DNA of 64,000 nucleotides from Marivirga tractuosa DSM 4126 (GTDB lineage: Bacteria; Bacteroidota; Bacteroidia; Cytophagales; Cyclobacteriaceae). The notes beneath the pieces are model-generated. The model was not told where the DNA came from. It ran no database searches and worked only from the letters and a program-made list of their open reading frames with translations. The first letter of the stretch is position 1; each line of letters begins with the position of its first letter. The translations under genes were made by a program, and so were the position numbers. Location: contig NC_014759.1 in assembly GCF_000183425.1 (NCBI RefSeq), forward strand, positions 558,001 through 622,000. Reading direction: 5' to 3'. Below, in pieces: positions 14,454-23,994 of the stretch.

Positions 14454-16169
14454 CTAATTTTTCATATTAGGCAATATAAAACTAACAGTAGTTCCTTCCT
14501 TCGGTTTGGATTCAATTTGAACTTCTCCTTTTAACTTGCTTACAGTTTCTTTTACAATGTAAAGCCCCAGACCTGAACCAGCATTGTCATCCGTTGCTCT
14601 ATAAAACATCTGAAACACTTTGCTAATATGCTCTTCTCCTATTCCTCGACCATTGTCCTTGATATTAATTATAGCCTGTTCCTTTTTAGTAGAGATATCA
14701 ATATCAATTTTAGGTGATTTTCCATTTCGGTAGCGAATAGAGTTTGAGATTACATTATTCATAATCACTTTTAATCTCCATGGGTCAGAGTAAAAAGGAT
14801 GCTTCAAATCAATATTTAAGCTTTTTTCTACGCCATCATTGGTATTCGAATATTTCAACTGTTCAAACGATTCATTTATTATTTTCTCAAAATCTATAGG
14901 CTCCTTTCGAACCTCTAAACGGGCATTTCTAGATTGATCTAATATTTCAGTAATGAAGGTGTCTTGCAGTTTAGCACTTTGCTCAATTTTGTTTAAATAG
15001 GTAGCTTTTAATTCAGAATCAGCATCAGATTTTGCAAGATTTAACAATCCTAGCATACTGGCAATTGGAGCTCTTAAGTCGTGTGACACCCTGTAGACAA
15101 AATTATCTAATTCAGCATTAATTTTCCTTAACTCTAAATTGGAAGATTTCAATTCTTCTTCCGCCTTCTTTCGTGTAGCATTTTCTTTTTCAAGCTCTTT
15201 CGTTCTTTTTTGTACTATTTCCTCCAGGTTTGTATTTAGACTCTTCAACTCATCTTGCGCTTCAGTCCTTTCTCTTTGCGTTGCGGATAAAATGATGGTG
15301 GAAACGCTGATTACCCCTAAAAAAGTCTGTAAAATCAACATGGCATTATTGGAAGTTTCCATCACAAAAGGACCAATATCCTGGGTGGTCATATAAACAG
15401 AAATCAATCCAATAATGATTGTTCCTGTCATAGCAACAGCTAAATGAAATCGAAAGGCTAACCATAGCAACATCGGCAAGACTAAAAATGGGATTGACTG
15501 CTGTACGGGATATCTTAGGCTTTCTTGATTGAGAAGGATAAATACAATCAGGATAGCAATACTAAAAAATATCACTTCCATTAAATGCCCTTTCTTAAAG
15601 TTTTTGGTAATAGGCTCTTTAAAGGATAAAATAAACGGAGTAAAAAGAAGAATTCCTACTAAGTTTCCCACCCACCAGGTAACAAAGCGAGTCAAAAATT
15701 CATCTGTGGATACCAATTCCTGGTAATAAAGTGCTCCCGTTCCAATGATGGCACTGACTAAGGCAATAATAAACCCTATTCCTAAAAATCTAAAAACATG
15801 AATAGACTTATTGAAAAGCTGATCTCTATGAATCCATTTCTCAATCAAAAAATTCCCTAAGAGTGCCTCCAAAGTATGTCCAGCTGCAATAACAGAAGAT
15901 AGTAAGATCACTGAATCAGAGGATAAGTCACCAGTATTCCAATAGGCCAAAATATTAGCTAAAAGTGCTCCTATGGTGATGCCTGGCCAAGCTTTTCGCC
16001 CCAGTAAAATTAGAAAAGCCAATGCTAAACCTGATGGAGGCCATGTAGGTAAAATGTAGATATCCTCAAACACTAGAAAGTAGCCTAAACGGGCAAAAAA
16101 GAAATAGCCTAAGGCTACGAATAGTATTATTAAATCTTGTTTATATTTAACTATAGCTTTTAGCTCCAT
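14454..16169 (-). CDS. MASE1 sensor histidine kinase
   Basis: This 571-residue kinase has a MASE1 membrane domain of about eight helices (10-300, including LPTWPPSGLALAFL), a coiled coil (about 305-355), a HisKA domain with the phospho-acceptor in VYRVSHDLRAPI, and an HATPase domain with N box NNVISNSIRY and G boxes DNGRGIG and GSGLGLYIV. No response regulator is adjacent, so it is an orphan kinase; its stimulus is unknown. The start is placed at the ATG at 16169, one codon after a GTG. Confidence 0.9.
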   Translation of the reverse strand: MELKAIVKYKQDLIILFVALGYFFFARLGYFLVFEDIYILPTWPPSGLALAFLILLGRKAWPGITIGALLANILAYWNTGDLSSDSVILLSSVIAAGHTLEALLGNFLIEKWIHRDQLFNKSIHVFRFLGIGFIIALVSAIIGTGALYYQELVSTDEFLTRFVTWWVGNLVGILLFTPFILSFKEPITKNFKKGHLMEVIFFSIAILIVFILLNQESLRYPVQQSIPFLVLPMLLWLAFRFHLAVAMTGTIIIGLISVYMTTQDIGPFVMETSNNAMLILQTFLGVISVSTIILSATQRERTEAQDELKSLNTNLEEIVQKRTKELEKENATRKKAEEELKSSNLELRKINAELDNFVYRVSHDLRAPIASMLGLLNLAKSDADSELKATYLNKIEQSAKLQDTFITEILDQSRNARLEVRKEPIDFEKIINESFEQLKYSNTNDGVEKSLNIDLKHPFYSDPWRLKVIMNNVISNSIRYRNGKSPKIDIDISTKKEQAIINIKDNGRGIGEEHISKVFQMFYRATDDNAGSGLGLYIVKETVSKLKGEVQIESKPKEGTTVSFILPNMKN

Positions 16170-16256
16170 CACTTAAGTCGCTTATTATTAGTTAAATATG
16201 ATACTTTTTTCTGAATTTATTTCTATGAAACATGATTTTTTGTCGATTAAAAACAT

Positions 16257-16297
16257 AAAAAAGGCGATATAAGTGTGATTGCTAAACATATACCGCC
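16257..16297 (-). terminator. Terminator of the blaI-blaR1-like operon
   Basis: GGCGATATA (16263-16271) pairs with TATACCGCC (16289-16297) with one wobble, and on the minus strand the stem is followed by six U residues (16257-16262). It lies just after the stop at 16319. Confidence 0.65.
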
Positions 16298-16318
16298 ATT
16301 AAATGAAAATAAATAATA

Positions 16319-18280
16319 TTACTTTGCGGCCTTTATGGCATCAGACAATTCTTGAGCTATTTGTCTTATTCCTTCTTCAGAATTCAAATAGGTTACAGAT
16401 TCTGGATTAGAGATATAGCCCATATTAAACAATATGGCAGGACATTTTGAATTCTTAAGGACATAAAAACCATTATTATAACCTAATTTGAACTTTCTGT
16501 TAATTTCATAAAATTCATTAGATAATAAATCAGCAAAATATTGAGATGCATTGGCATTTTCGTTTTGGTCATTGTAAATAGCCACCATTATATCTTTATT
16601 TTCATCTTCATGAGATTCTATGTGCAGAGAAATAAACAAATCCGCAGTTTCTGTTTTTTTCACCCTATCTTTTAATGTAATAAAATCATCTTTATTTCTA
16701 GTTAATATAATTTCTATCTGATTTGAATTTTTGAAGTATTCGGCTACTTGATTGGCCACATTTAAAGCGATTTCATTTTCTGACAGTCCGGACGATTTAA
16801 TACCTGGATCTTTTCCACCATGTCCAGGATCAATAACTACCTGAAGTTTTCCAGTGGGCTTTCCTAATTTTATATTATCCATTTTATCAATTGTAGTATT
16901 CCTTTTAAAATCAAAGTCATTAATAAAATTGACAGGATTCAAAAATCCATTAGTAGGTTCTTTAACTTCATAATGGAGGTGAGGGCCAGTAGATTTGCCA
17001 GTGGTTCCAGCATTTCCAATGATGTCTCCTCTTTTGACTTTATCACCAGATTTCACTTTAATATCAGACAAATGAGCATAAACTGTTTCATAAATACCAT
17101 TATGGCTAATTCTAATCAATTTACCCCAAGAATTGGCATGAATCGAACCTGCCTCTGTAATGATTCCATCAGCAGTGGCTAACACAGGATTTCCTTGATA
17201 AGTCTTTAAATCTATTCCCTCATGTATACTTTCTACTTTTAAAATGGGATGCATTCGTTTACCAAAGCTTGCAGTAAGCTTTACCCCTTCTGTATCCTTA
17301 AGTGGAAAAATAGATGGTGTATAATTATCAGATGGCATTTTCACATAGTCAAAAACATCTGATATATCGTTTTTTAAAGGCGGAATGAATTCACTACGAT
17401 CTTTGGAGGCAAAAGAAAATGTAACTAGAGCAAATACGGGCAATATCATAAGATAGTACCAAGTCGATAGTTTTGGGTTTTTGTTGATCATTTTAATTCT
17501 TGTTTTTATGGTGTTCAATTTGAAATAATTAGCTGAAGCGATTGCCTTTTGGGTTTTGATTTGTTGAAAAAGTATTTCTTGATATCCAATAGGATTTTTC
17601 TTTAAGGCTATAACCTCTGCATCAGCCTGAAATTCATGGATTTCTATTAATCTGTTCCTGAATAAATAGAGCAATGGATTGAACCAGAATATGGACAGTA
17701 TAATTTCCATCAACACCCTATCAACAGAATGCTTCTTCCTTAAGTGTACCAATTCATGTTCTAAGACTGTGTCAAATGAAGGTTCACTCAAAAGATCATT
17801 AGGAACAAATACTGCATTGAAATAGCTGAAAGGACTTTCAAATTCACCACAATAAATCCTATAGCCGTTTTCTATAATCTCTTCTGATTGCTTTTTTAAT
17901 CTAATGATTTGAAAATGGCTATAAATCAATTTGATTAAAAATAGAATACTGATCAATGAAATTCCCAAAACAATCACTTCTATTGTAAAATCTGATCGAT
18001 TTGATCTTTCTACCGGTATTAATTCAATGTTCGTCTTTGAATATTCAGTTATATCCCCTAATTCATACCAAATAGGCGTATCAGTTCCCACTAATTCGTC
18101 ACTAGGTTGGAAGTCGGGAAGCGTTACAAAAGGAATTGTAAAACTAAATATTAACGCTACGATTATATAAAACCTATTAATCGTATGTCTTCCGCTTTTA
18201 TGAAATACCAAGTTGTATATCAAGTATAAAATTGCCTGAATACCAACTACCTTAAGAAAATATATCAATAGAGCATTCAT
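16319..18280 (-). CDS. BlaR1-like M56 sensor fused to M23 and amidase-like domains
   Basis: This 653-residue protein starts with a BlaR1/MecR1 metalloprotease module: helices at about 5-25, 36-55, 98-120 and 277-293, with zinc motif HELVH (175-179). The C-terminal part outside the membrane holds an M23 (LytM) domain (about 330-450) with an intact site: His353 and Asp357 in HEGID, His403, and HLH (434-436). Then comes an amidase_3 domain (479-650) with His487, Glu501 and His553 as zinc ligands. Asn619 in ILFNMGYISN replaces the catalytic Glu of the usual VEtGFxSN motif, so the amidase may only bind peptidoglycan. Classical BlaR1 has a penicillin-binding domain here. It likely senses cell-wall state and cleaves the BlaI-type repressor, with which it overlaps by 4 bp. 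Confidence 0.85.
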   Translation of the reverse strand: MNALLIYFLKVVGIQAILYLIYNLVFHKSGRHTINRFYIIVALIFSFTIPFVTLPDFQPSDELVGTDTPIWYELGDITEYSKTNIELIPVERSNRSDFTIEVIVLGISLISILFLIKLIYSHFQIIRLKKQSEEIIENGYRIYCGEFESPFSYFNAVFVPNDLLSEPSFDTVLEHELVHLRKKHSVDRVLMEIILSIFWFNPLLYLFRNRLIEIHEFQADAEVIALKKNPIGYQEILFQQIKTQKAIASANYFKLNTIKTRIKMINKNPKLSTWYYLMILPVFALVTFSFASKDRSEFIPPLKNDISDVFDYVKMPSDNYTPSIFPLKDTEGVKLTASFGKRMHPILKVESIHEGIDLKTYQGNPVLATADGIITEAGSIHANSWGKLIRISHNGIYETVYAHLSDIKVKSGDKVKRGDIIGNAGTTGKSTGPHLHYEVKEPTNGFLNPVNFINDFDFKRNTTIDKMDNIKLGKPTGKLQVVIDPGHGGKDPGIKSSGLSENEIALNVANQVAEYFKNSNQIEIILTRNKDDFITLKDRVKKTETADLFISLHIESHEDENKDIMVAIYNDQNENANASQYFADLLSNEFYEINRKFKLGYNNGFYVLKNSKCPAILFNMGYISNPESVTYLNSEEGIRQIAQELSDAIKAAK

Positions 18281-18651
18281 TTGCCTTTCTTTTTAATTTC
18301 GTCATCAATCATTTTTCTAATTTCCTTTAATTCATCAACTGATAATTCTTTTCTGGAAGTAAAAAAGGAAGCAAACTGTTGGTATGAGTTATTGAAAAAA
18401 TTACTGACCAATCCCTTTATGGATTGATTAGAATAATCTTCTTTGCTAATAAGCGGATAATAATGTTTGGCTTTTCCATGCAAATCAAATCCAATAATCC
18501 CTTTTCTCACCAAAACATTCACTACAGTACTGATGGTAGTGTATGCTGGCTTGGGTTCATCATATTCATCTACTATATCTTTTAGATAGGCTTTTTCAAG
18601 CTTCCATAGATGTCTCATGAGCTGCTCTTCTGCTTTGGTTAATTCTTTCAT
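18277..18651 (-). CDS. BlaI/MecI-family repressor
   Basis: This 124-residue winged-helix protein has the family pattern: LTKAEEQLMRHLWKLEKAYLKDI at the start (shown here only as the region 4-26), YTTISTVVNVLVRKG as the recognition helix (about 37-51), a wing with KHYYPLISKEDY and a C-terminal dimerisation region. Its ATGA stop overlaps the start of the BlaR1-like sensor, the standard arrangement. Two TTACTA-N6-TAGTAA dyads 10 to 70 bp upstream of the start codon are likely its own operators. Release from DNA after cleavage by the sensor is the known mode of action. Confidence 0.92.
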   Translation of the reverse strand: MKELTKAEEQLMRHLWKLEKAYLKDIVDEYDEPKPAYTTISTVVNVLVRKGIIGFDLHGKAKHYYPLISKEDYSNQSIKGLVSNFFNNSYQQFASFFTSRKELSVDELKEIRKMIDDEIKKKGK

Positions 18652-18661
18652 GTCACAATTA

Positions 18662-18721
18662 TATTACTATTAAGGTAGTAATACAACTATTTATTAAATT
18701 ACTTTACTATTTATATAGTAA
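18662..18721. promoter_or_regulatory. Paired BlaI-type operators
   Basis: TATTACTA (18662-18669) with TAGTAATA (18676-18683) and TTACTA (18704-18709) with TAGTAA (18716-18721) are perfect dyads with the same 6-bp spacer, centred 40 bp apart (about four helical turns). BlaI/MecI repressors bind such TACTA/TAGTA palindromes. The rest of the 312-bp gap 18652-18963 shows no gene; the promoters of blaI and of the AGCS gene must lie in it. Confidence 0.75.
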
Positions 18722-18963
18722 TAAACCAGTTCTACGGTGACATAACACTCAAAAATAGGTTGATAGGGATCCAAAATCGTCCGTAACACTGTTTGTTAAG
18801 AGGTTGGTAAGCCAAAAAATTATCCCTAGTTTTGAACAATTTTGTTGTAAAGCAGTTGCTTTTGTAACTATTTACCTATCAAATCGCTATTTAAGACTTA
18901 ATTAAGTTCTTAACTACGTACAACAAGTTTAAAATCAGTTTTTAATTAACTTTCAAGTTATCT

Positions 18964-21099
18964 ATGAACAAAATTTTAAGATTAGTACTCATTCCATTTT
19001 TTTTACCAGCATTACTTCAATCAAATTTACAAGCCAATTCTTCACCCACTAATGATTCTCTACAAGTAGAAGTAGAAGTCATTAACCCTTCTTCTACAAT
19101 CAATAATGGAGAAATCAGGTTGAAGGTGACTGGTGGAAAAGAACCCTATCAATATAAATGGTCAAATCAAAATACGGCTTTAACAGCTTCTAAAGCATCC
19201 GGTCTGATCGAAGGAAAGGAATACACGGTAAGAATTTCTGATGCAAATAATCAAGTCCTAGATAAAAAAATTACTATTGAAGCAGAATCTATCACTGAAA
19301 ATTTTAATGCGGTTTTTGATCCCGTGGTTGAAGTCATGGGAAATGTCCTGTTTTGGGATCCATTTGCTGCTATTGGATTGTATGATCCAGTAGTGATGAC
19401 GGACCAGGAAATGATTAGAACTCCAGATTGGAATGCAAGAACGGATAAAATTTTCATCTTGAAAGAAAAACTTGTAGCCGATGGTGAGCAAGTAAAAGAA
19501 GGAGATCCACTTGCTATTGTTTCAATAGATAAGCAAGATGCTGACACTGTGAAAGCTACAGCAAATGGAGAAATCAACTTTAATGTAGAAGAAGGTGCCG
19601 TAATTTTTAGCCCTGACAATACAAAAGATTTAATCGAACAAGGAGCTCAATATTTCGCAAGCATCAAATTTGATGAGGAACAACCATTGCTTTACGCAAA
19701 CGGAGATATTAGGAAAAATAGCATTCCTTTCATTGTAGTTTGGTTGATTGCAGGTGCTGCTTTCTTTACTGTCAGAATGGGCTTCATTAATGTCAGAGGG
19801 TTTAAACATTCCATTGATCTGGCTAGAGGAAAACACAGTGATCCAAATGCTCCTGGTAAAGTAACCCACTTTCAAGCTTTAGCAACAGCAGTTTCAGCCA
19901 CTGTAGGATTAGGAAATATAGCAGGTGTGGCTGTGGCAGTGTCCATTGGTGGTGCTGGTGCTACTTTCTGGATGATATTGGCAGGTCTATTGGGTATGTC
20001 CTCGAAATTTGTCGAATGTACACTAGGTGTAAAATACAGAGAGATAAAAGCCGATGGGAAAATATTTGGTGGCCCAATGAATTATTTGCGATACGGACTT
20101 GAAAAGCGAAATATCAAAGGGGTCGGAAAAGTGTTGGCAGGAATATTTGCTGTACTTTGCATAGGAGCATCTTTTGGAGCTGGAAACATGTTCCAATCCA
20201 ATCAATCATTCCAAATTATGGCGTCTCAGTTTACCGTCTTAGAAGGTTGGGGCTTTTGGTTCGGAATTGGATTAGCTGTTTTAGTTGGTATCGTCATTAT
20301 CGGTGGTATCGAAAGTATTGCCAAAGTAACAGAGAAAGTAGTTCCAATTATGGCCATTGTTTATGTAGTGGCCGCCTTAGTTATAATTGGAATTAATTAT
20401 GAAAATATAGGTCCTGCATTTTCTGCAATTTATAATGGTGCATTAAACTCAAGTGCTCTTAAAGGTGGATTTTTGGGAGTATTAATCATCGGATTCCAAA
20501 GAGCCGCCTTTTCAAATGAAGCGGGAGTAGGTTCTGCTGCGATTGCCCATAGTGCCACTAAAACCCATAACGCGCCTTCAGAAGGATTTGTCGGCTTAAT
20601 GGAGCCATTTATTGATACAGTGGTTGTTTGTACCTTGACGGCATTAGTTTTGATCTTTACAGGAATGCACGAAGTACCAGATGTAACCGGTGTGAAATTA
20701 ACGGCTCAGGCCTTCGGTTCTGTGATCGGTTGGTTCCCTTATGTATTGGCTATTGCCGTATTCCTTTTTGCTTTTTCTACTATGATCTCTTGGTCATATT
20801 ATGGAATGAGGGGTTGGACTTATCTTTTCGGAAAAACAAACAAATCAGAATTAGCTTATAAAATTACTTTCTTGGTATTTGTTGTGGTGGGTGCATCGGT
20901 GAGTTTAGGTGCTGTTCTCAGCTTTTCCGATATGATGATATTGGCTATGTCGGTCCCGAATATGATTGGACTTTACATAATGTCAGGTGAGGTAAGAAAA
21001 GATTTGGCCCATTACTTTGAGAAAATGAAAGCAGGTAAACTTGGGCAACCTGATGATGATTTAAAAGCAGATGTATCTGCCATAAAAGGTGACGACTGA
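18964..21099 (+). CDS. AGCS Na+/amino-acid symporter with SprB and lipoyl-like domains
   Basis: The C-terminal 440 residues (about 252-690) form an AGCS-family sodium:alanine symporter with the signature VSATVGLGNIAGVAVA, FSNEAGVGSAAIAH and many membrane helices. Family members are usually about 450-490 residues; this is 711. The extra N-terminus has a signal peptide (1-24), a SprB-type repeat (about 40-105: NNGEIRLKVTGGKEPYQYKW) and a biotin/lipoyl-like barrel (about 155-235: VADGEQVKEGDPLAIVS). No biotinylation MKM motif is present in the barrel; the Lys190 of IDKQDAD takes that place. The N-terminus should face the periplasm. It probably takes up alanine or glycine; its stop abuts the stop of the convergent LytTR gene. 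Confidence 0.88.
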   Translation: MNKILRLVLIPFFLPALLQSNLQANSSPTNDSLQVEVEVINPSSTINNGEIRLKVTGGKEPYQYKWSNQNTALTASKASGLIEGKEYTVRISDANNQVLDKKITIEAESITENFNAVFDPVVEVMGNVLFWDPFAAIGLYDPVVMTDQEMIRTPDWNARTDKIFILKEKLVADGEQVKEGDPLAIVSIDKQDADTVKATANGEINFNVEEGAVIFSPDNTKDLIEQGAQYFASIKFDEEQPLLYANGDIRKNSIPFIVVWLIAGAAFFTVRMGFINVRGFKHSIDLARGKHSDPNAPGKVTHFQALATAVSATVGLGNIAGVAVAVSIGGAGATFWMILAGLLGMSSKFVECTLGVKYREIKADGKIFGGPMNYLRYGLEKRNIKGVGKVLAGIFAVLCIGASFGAGNMFQSNQSFQIMASQFTVLEGWGFWFGIGLAVLVGIVIIGGIESIAKVTEKVVPIMAIVYVVAALVIIGINYENIGPAFSAIYNGALNSSALKGGFLGVLIIGFQRAAFSNEAGVGSAAIAHSATKTHNAPSEGFVGLMEPFIDTVVVCTLTALVLIFTGMHEVPDVTGVKLTAQAFGSVIGWFPYVLAIAVFLFAFSTMISWSYYGMRGWTYLFGKTNKSELAYKITFLVFVVVGASVSLGAVLSFSDMMILAMSVPNMIGLYIMSGEVRKDLAHYFEKMKAGKLGQPDDDLKADVSAIKGDD

Positions 21100-21813
21100 T
21101 TATCTAATTATTCTATTCAAGACCTCATGCTTATTTTGTCTTGAAATGGGCAACTGTTTGGATTTCACATTCAGACAGTTGCCTTCAATTGATTCCACTT
21201 TACTAATATTGACAATGTAGCTTTTGTGTGATCTTATAAAATGATTTGGAGGCAATTTTTCTTCCATACTTTTCATCGTCATTAATGAGATGATTTTCTG
21301 AGAATCAGTATGAATAATGACGTAATTCTCCATTGCTTCAACATAGCATAGTTCATTGATCACCACTTTTTCCAGTCTCTGCTCTGATTTCACAAAAAAG
21401 TAATCTAACTCCCTATCTTGTACAGTTTCCTGATTGCTTGAATTCTCCAAAACAAATCGATCTTTAGCTTTATTGACTGCTTTTAAAAAGCGATCGAAAG
21501 GATAAGGCTTTACCAGGTAATCAATCACATCTAGTTCGTAACCCTGTAAGGCATAATTAGGATATGCTGTGGTAAAAATCACCATTGGAGGTTTAGAGAG
21601 TGATTTTAAAAATTCAATTCCTGTAATTTTTGGCATTTGTATATCTAGAAATATCAAATCGATTAATTGTTCGGATAGTATTTTATTCGCTTCTAACGCA
21701 TTTTCACAATAGGCAACCAAATCCAAAAACTCAATCTCAGCAACGTAAGACTTTAAGCCTTCTGCTGCCAGATGTTCATCTTCCACAATTAAAACTTTCA
21801 AGTTCTTACGCAT
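21100..21813 (-). CDS. LytTR response regulator
   Basis: This 237-residue regulator has a receiver domain (5-120) with acidic residues VEDEH, phospho-acceptor Asp in LIFLDIQMP and the Lys in LVKPYPF, then a LytTR DNA-binding domain (about 138-235: YVEAMENYVIIHT, FIRSHKSYIVN). It pairs with the LytS-type kinase upstream, whose gene it overlaps by 8 bp. The system's targets are not shown by the sequence. Confidence 0.93.
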   Translation of the reverse strand: MRKNLKVLIVEDEHLAAEGLKSYVAEIEFLDLVAYCENALEANKILSEQLIDLIFLDIQMPKITGIEFLKSLSKPPMVIFTTAYPNYALQGYELDVIDYLVKPYPFDRFLKAVNKAKDRFVLENSSNQETVQDRELDYFFVKSEQRLEKVVINELCYVEAMENYVIIHTDSQKIISLMTMKSMEEKLPPNHFIRSHKSYIVNISKVESIEGNCLNVKSKQLPISRQNKHEVLNRIIR

Positions 21814-22837
21814 AGTCAGATAATTCTAATTCAAGATTTACGATAAATAATTCATCTGTTCTACTGATCTCTAATTGGTGTTTGTCTGGGAAAAGCAGTG
21901 CCAATCTTCTTCTCACGTTGGCAAGACCAATTCCTCCCTCCTTTCGTGGTGCTGATTGCTGATCAAAAGTATTCGAGAATTCTACTTTTAGTTTATTTTT
22001 ATCTTTGGCCATATTAATTCTAACTTGATTGGGCTGATCCGTATTGGAAGAAAGGTGTTTGAAACAGTTTTCTAAAAATGGAATCATCAATAATGGAGGC
22101 AAAGAAAAATCATGCAGCGCTCCCTGTTTTTCAAAATCAACTTCCACTCGATGTGCTCTTCTTAGTTTTTCTAATTCAATATAGTTCTCTAAATATTTGA
22201 TTTCTTCTTCTATAGTAATTTTATCACTACTGAAATCGTACAACTGAGACCTTAACAAATCTGATAATTTAATTAGCATATCAGCCGCTTTATCAGGATT
22301 CATTTTGATTAAAACATATACGCTATTGATGGTGTTAAACAAAAAATGAGGATTTACTTGGGCTTTTAAATAGCTAAGCTCTGACAATAGACTCTCCTGT
22401 TTTCGTTCCTTCTCAAACTTTTGCTGACGGGATTTGTCTATCATAGATTTGACCCCAATCAGAACGCCTCCCATAAAGAGATTAGAAATCAAAAACACAG
22501 AGAATATGGTAAGAAACTCTTTTCCGAAATAGAGCGGCATTTGATCCCCTAAAATCAAATAGATTACTCCATACATCACCAACGAAAGAAAAACTGCAAG
22601 AACGACATAGCCGAGGAAAAACAACCACGGCTTGCCTTTTTTAAAACTGAAAGCTGTCAATACATATTGCGATATGTAATACATCAGCGCATGCGAAAAA
22701 ACATAGACTGAAGTGACTAATAGTAAATCAAGTTTATTTTCATAAAAACGGTTGTAGCCAGCCGCTGCTATGATTAAGTAAAGTAGCCATCCAATTAGAT
22801 GATGAATTTTGTACTGAGTCAATCTTTTTAAAATCAT
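21806..22837 (-). CDS. LytS-type sensor histidine kinase (His_kinase family)
   Basis: This 343-residue kinase has four membrane helices (about 15-135), a short coiled coil, then the His_kinase domain with phospho-acceptor in LKAQVNPHFLFNTINSV and an HATPase domain with PFLENCFKH and GGIGLANVRRRL. It lacks a large sensing domain, so it probably senses through its membrane part. It is co-transcribed with the LytTR regulator. Confidence 0.93.
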   Translation of the reverse strand: MILKRLTQYKIHHLIGWLLYLIIAAAGYNRFYENKLDLLLVTSVYVFSHALMYYISQYVLTAFSFKKGKPWLFFLGYVVLAVFLSLVMYGVIYLILGDQMPLYFGKEFLTIFSVFLISNLFMGGVLIGVKSMIDKSRQQKFEKERKQESLLSELSYLKAQVNPHFLFNTINSVYVLIKMNPDKAADMLIKLSDLLRSQLYDFSSDKITIEEEIKYLENYIELEKLRRAHRVEVDFEKQGALHDFSLPPLLMIPFLENCFKHLSSNTDQPNQVRINMAKDKNKLKVEFSNTFDQQSAPRKEGGIGLANVRRRLALLFPDKHQLEISRTDELFIVNLELELSDYA

Positions 22838-23049
22838 TCCCTAAAGATATTAAAGAAGATGCTATTCACAACTTGGCTTGACGAATTGCTTGTATCAATT
22901 GACGAATGGTATTTTAGAGGAATATTACATAAAGCTTCTAGCGTTTTGTGTAGGAATGCAGTTGGTCAATATAATCAAGCCAATGGTCAATCAAATTTAA
23001 TTAACTCAAAATTCAGTGCTTGATTTGAGCAAACAAAAACTAAAAAGTC

Positions 23050-23931
23050 ATGAAAAATTTATTCTTAAAATTATCAGCAGCACTATTGAGCATTGCTCTT
23101 ATAATGATGGCTGCGAAAGCAAAATCCGAAAATATACTCAGCACCACCATTGTTGGAAAAGGACAGCCCATGATTCTTATACATGGTATGTCATGTTCAG
23201 CTGATGTTTGGAATGAAGTAACCGAGCACTACAAAAATGATTACGAAATTCACCTGGTTACTTTAAAAGGATTTGGAAATAAGGAAAGCGTAGAAAGTGA
23301 GCATTTCTTAAAAGAAGTAAGAGATGAGTTGATTGACTATGTAAAAACCAATCAATTAAAGAATACAATATTAATGGGACATAGCATGGGTGGGTTTTTA
23401 TCACTTTGGGCAGCTTCAGAAGAACCTAATCTTTTTGCCAAGATCATTTCAGTTGATGGAATTCCCTACTTCCCTGCTATTCAAATGCCAGGGCTCACGC
23501 CTGAAAGAGCACAAAACATGGCTCAACAGATGCAAGCAAATATGAAAAATGTGAGTGAAGATGCTTTTGCGCAACAGCAGAAGATGATTATCGCTGGAAT
23601 GATTGCAACTCCAGACAAAAGAGAACAAGTGGTTGAAATGGGGATTAATAGCAATAGAACTGTTACTACTCAAGCTTATGGAGAAATGTACACCACCGAT
23701 ATTCGTTCGGAAATGAGTAAAGTAAAAACACCTGTTCTAGTATTGGGCGCATGGGCTGCTTATGAACAGTATGGAAGTACAAAACAAGCTGTTGAAAGTA
23801 ATTATGAAGCGCAGTGTAAGGACATCGAGAATGTAAAAGTAGCGGTAGCGGATGAAGCTTACCACTTTATTTTCTACGATGAGCCTAAATGGTTTTTTAA
23901 TCAGGTGGACAGTTTTTTAGCTTCAAAATAA
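23050..23931 (+). CDS. Exported alpha/beta hydrolase
   Basis: A signal peptide (1-27) is followed by an alpha/beta-hydrolase domain with the oxyanion segment HGMSCSADVW, nucleophile elbow GHSMGG (about 119-124) and a C-terminal His in EAYHFIFYDEP. The substrate is unknown; a small ester or amide is likely. It is a single gene with its own terminator at 23941-23970. The 212 bp upstream separates it from the divergent LytS kinase and shows no other gene. Confidence 0.85.
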   Translation: MKNLFLKLSAALLSIALIMMAAKAKSENILSTTIVGKGQPMILIHGMSCSADVWNEVTEHYKNDYEIHLVTLKGFGNKESVESEHFLKEVRDELIDYVKTNQLKNTILMGHSMGGFLSLWAASEEPNLFAKIISVDGIPYFPAIQMPGLTPERAQNMAQQMQANMKNVSEDAFAQQQKMIIAGMIATPDKREQVVEMGINSNRTVTTQAYGEMYTTDIRSEMSKVKTPVLVLGAWAAYEQYGSTKQAVESNYEAQCKDIENVKVAVADEAYHFIFYDEPKWFFNQVDSFLASK

Positions 23932-23940
23932 TTGAAATCT

Positions 23941-23970
23941 AGAGTGTGATATCGAATCACACTCTCTTCT
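23941..23970 (+). terminator. Terminator of the alpha/beta hydrolase gene
   Basis: AGAGTGTGAT (23941-23950) and ATCACACTCT (23956-23965) form a perfect 10-bp stem with a 5-base loop followed by TCTTCTT. Confidence 0.75.
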
Positions 23971-23994
23971 TATTCACCAAAAAATATTAAAATC

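Noticed and set aside
19251..19619. Antisense open frames inside the symporter gene
   Set aside because: They mirror the codon pattern of the real gene and show no independent domain; the same applies to other antisense frames within long genes.
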